Positions 6,208-6,359 of a stretch of 6,359 nucleotides of DNA are shown in pieces. The translations under genes and the position numbers were made by a program. The DNA is from JADFOB01 sp964651325 (GTDB taxonomy: Bacteria; Planctomycetota; Phycisphaerae; UBA1845), in assembly GCA_964651325.1 (NCBI GenBank), contig CAZYXP010000203.1, positions 1 to 6,359 of the forward strand. The letters are read 5' to 3'. The notes beneath the pieces are model-generated. The model was not told where the DNA came from. It worked only from the letters and a program-made list of their open reading frames with translations, and searched no databases. Each line of letters begins with the position of its first letter. Within the stretch, counting starts at the first letter, position 1.

Positions 6208-6235
6208 ATTATACGACTCGCGCGGCGTCTGGCAA
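6208..6235 (-). promoter_or_regulatory. Sigma70-type promoter of mqnA-mqnC
   Basis: On the minus strand the -35 is TTGCCA (6235-6230, five of six consensus bases) and the -10 is a perfect TATAAT (6213-6208), with a 16-bp spacer. The predicted transcript starts near 6201, giving a leader of about 34 bases that contains the AGGAG site. No operator or riboswitch is visible in so short a leader. Confidence 0.8.
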
Positions 6236-6250
6236 AATGCCCCATCAGAG

Positions 6251-6359
6251 CCGCTGGCGCAAGCCTGCGGACTATGCCGGGCGGGAGGTCACCAGGCTTG
6301 CGCCAGGTGCTTTGACTCAGGTCCGCTGGCGCGCTTGCGGAACGCCGGATGCGGAGGTC
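6251..6359. repeat. Repeat element with a 14-bp perfect inverted repeat and an additional direct copy
   Basis: CTGGCGCAAGCCTG (6254-6267) and CAGGCTTGCGCCAG (6293-6306) are perfect inverted copies separated by 25 bases. A second direct copy of the outer unit begins at 6323: CCGCTGGCGC recurs, followed by variants of TGCGG, GCCGG and GGAGGTC, matching 6251-6290 with small indels. The copies start 72 bp apart. The element lies just upstream of the mqnA promoter and continues to the window edge. The arrangement resembles palindromic extragenic repeats (REP/BIME-like), with no transposase in view. Confidence 0.8.

Overview
The window reads as a moderately GC-rich bacterial chromosome segment in which every gene I can support lies on the minus strand. 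From right to left the order is mqnA, mqnC, an HD-like protein of unknown function, rimO, pgsA and uppP. The futalosine route to menaquinone, GTG starts, roomy intergenic gaps and short degenerate repeats would fit Planctomycetota or a similar deep-branching phylum. That placement is an inference from gene content and style; no single marker here proves it.

Right part (about 4207-6359): mqnA (chorismate dehydratase) and mqnC (cyclic dehypoxanthine futalosine synthase) overlap by four bases (ATGA) and form a compact operon. A strong sigma70-type promoter (TTGCCA, 16 bp, TATAAT) and an AGGAG ribosome binding site precede mqnA. They catalyse the first step and the radical-SAM cyclisation step of the futalosine pathway; mqnB, mqnD and mqnE are not in the window. 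Upstream of the promoter is a repeat element with a perfect 14-bp inverted repeat and a further, degenerate direct copy that reaches the window edge.

Middle (about 2803-4206): a 417-428 bp gap holds a 22-bp tandem duplication, several hairpin-forming inverted repeats and a promoter-like signal on the opposite strand that points into mqnC. Then comes a protein of about 225 residues resembling an HD-domain phosphohydrolase, but with the HD doublet changed to HN. A further gap of about 300 bp contains a heptamer tandem repeat and no convincing gene.

Left part (1-2802): rimO (ribosomal protein S12 methylthiotransferase), pgsA (phosphatidylglycerophosphate synthase) and uppP (undecaprenyl-diphosphate phosphatase, cut by the window edge) are packed with overlaps of 1 bp (TAATG) and 4 bp (GTGA). 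This is a housekeeping operon that links a ribosome modification enzyme to membrane phospholipid synthesis and recycling of the cell-wall lipid carrier. I see no CRISPR array, tRNA, rRNA, transposase, phage gene or defence system. The most unusual items are the degenerate HD protein and the noncoding repeats.
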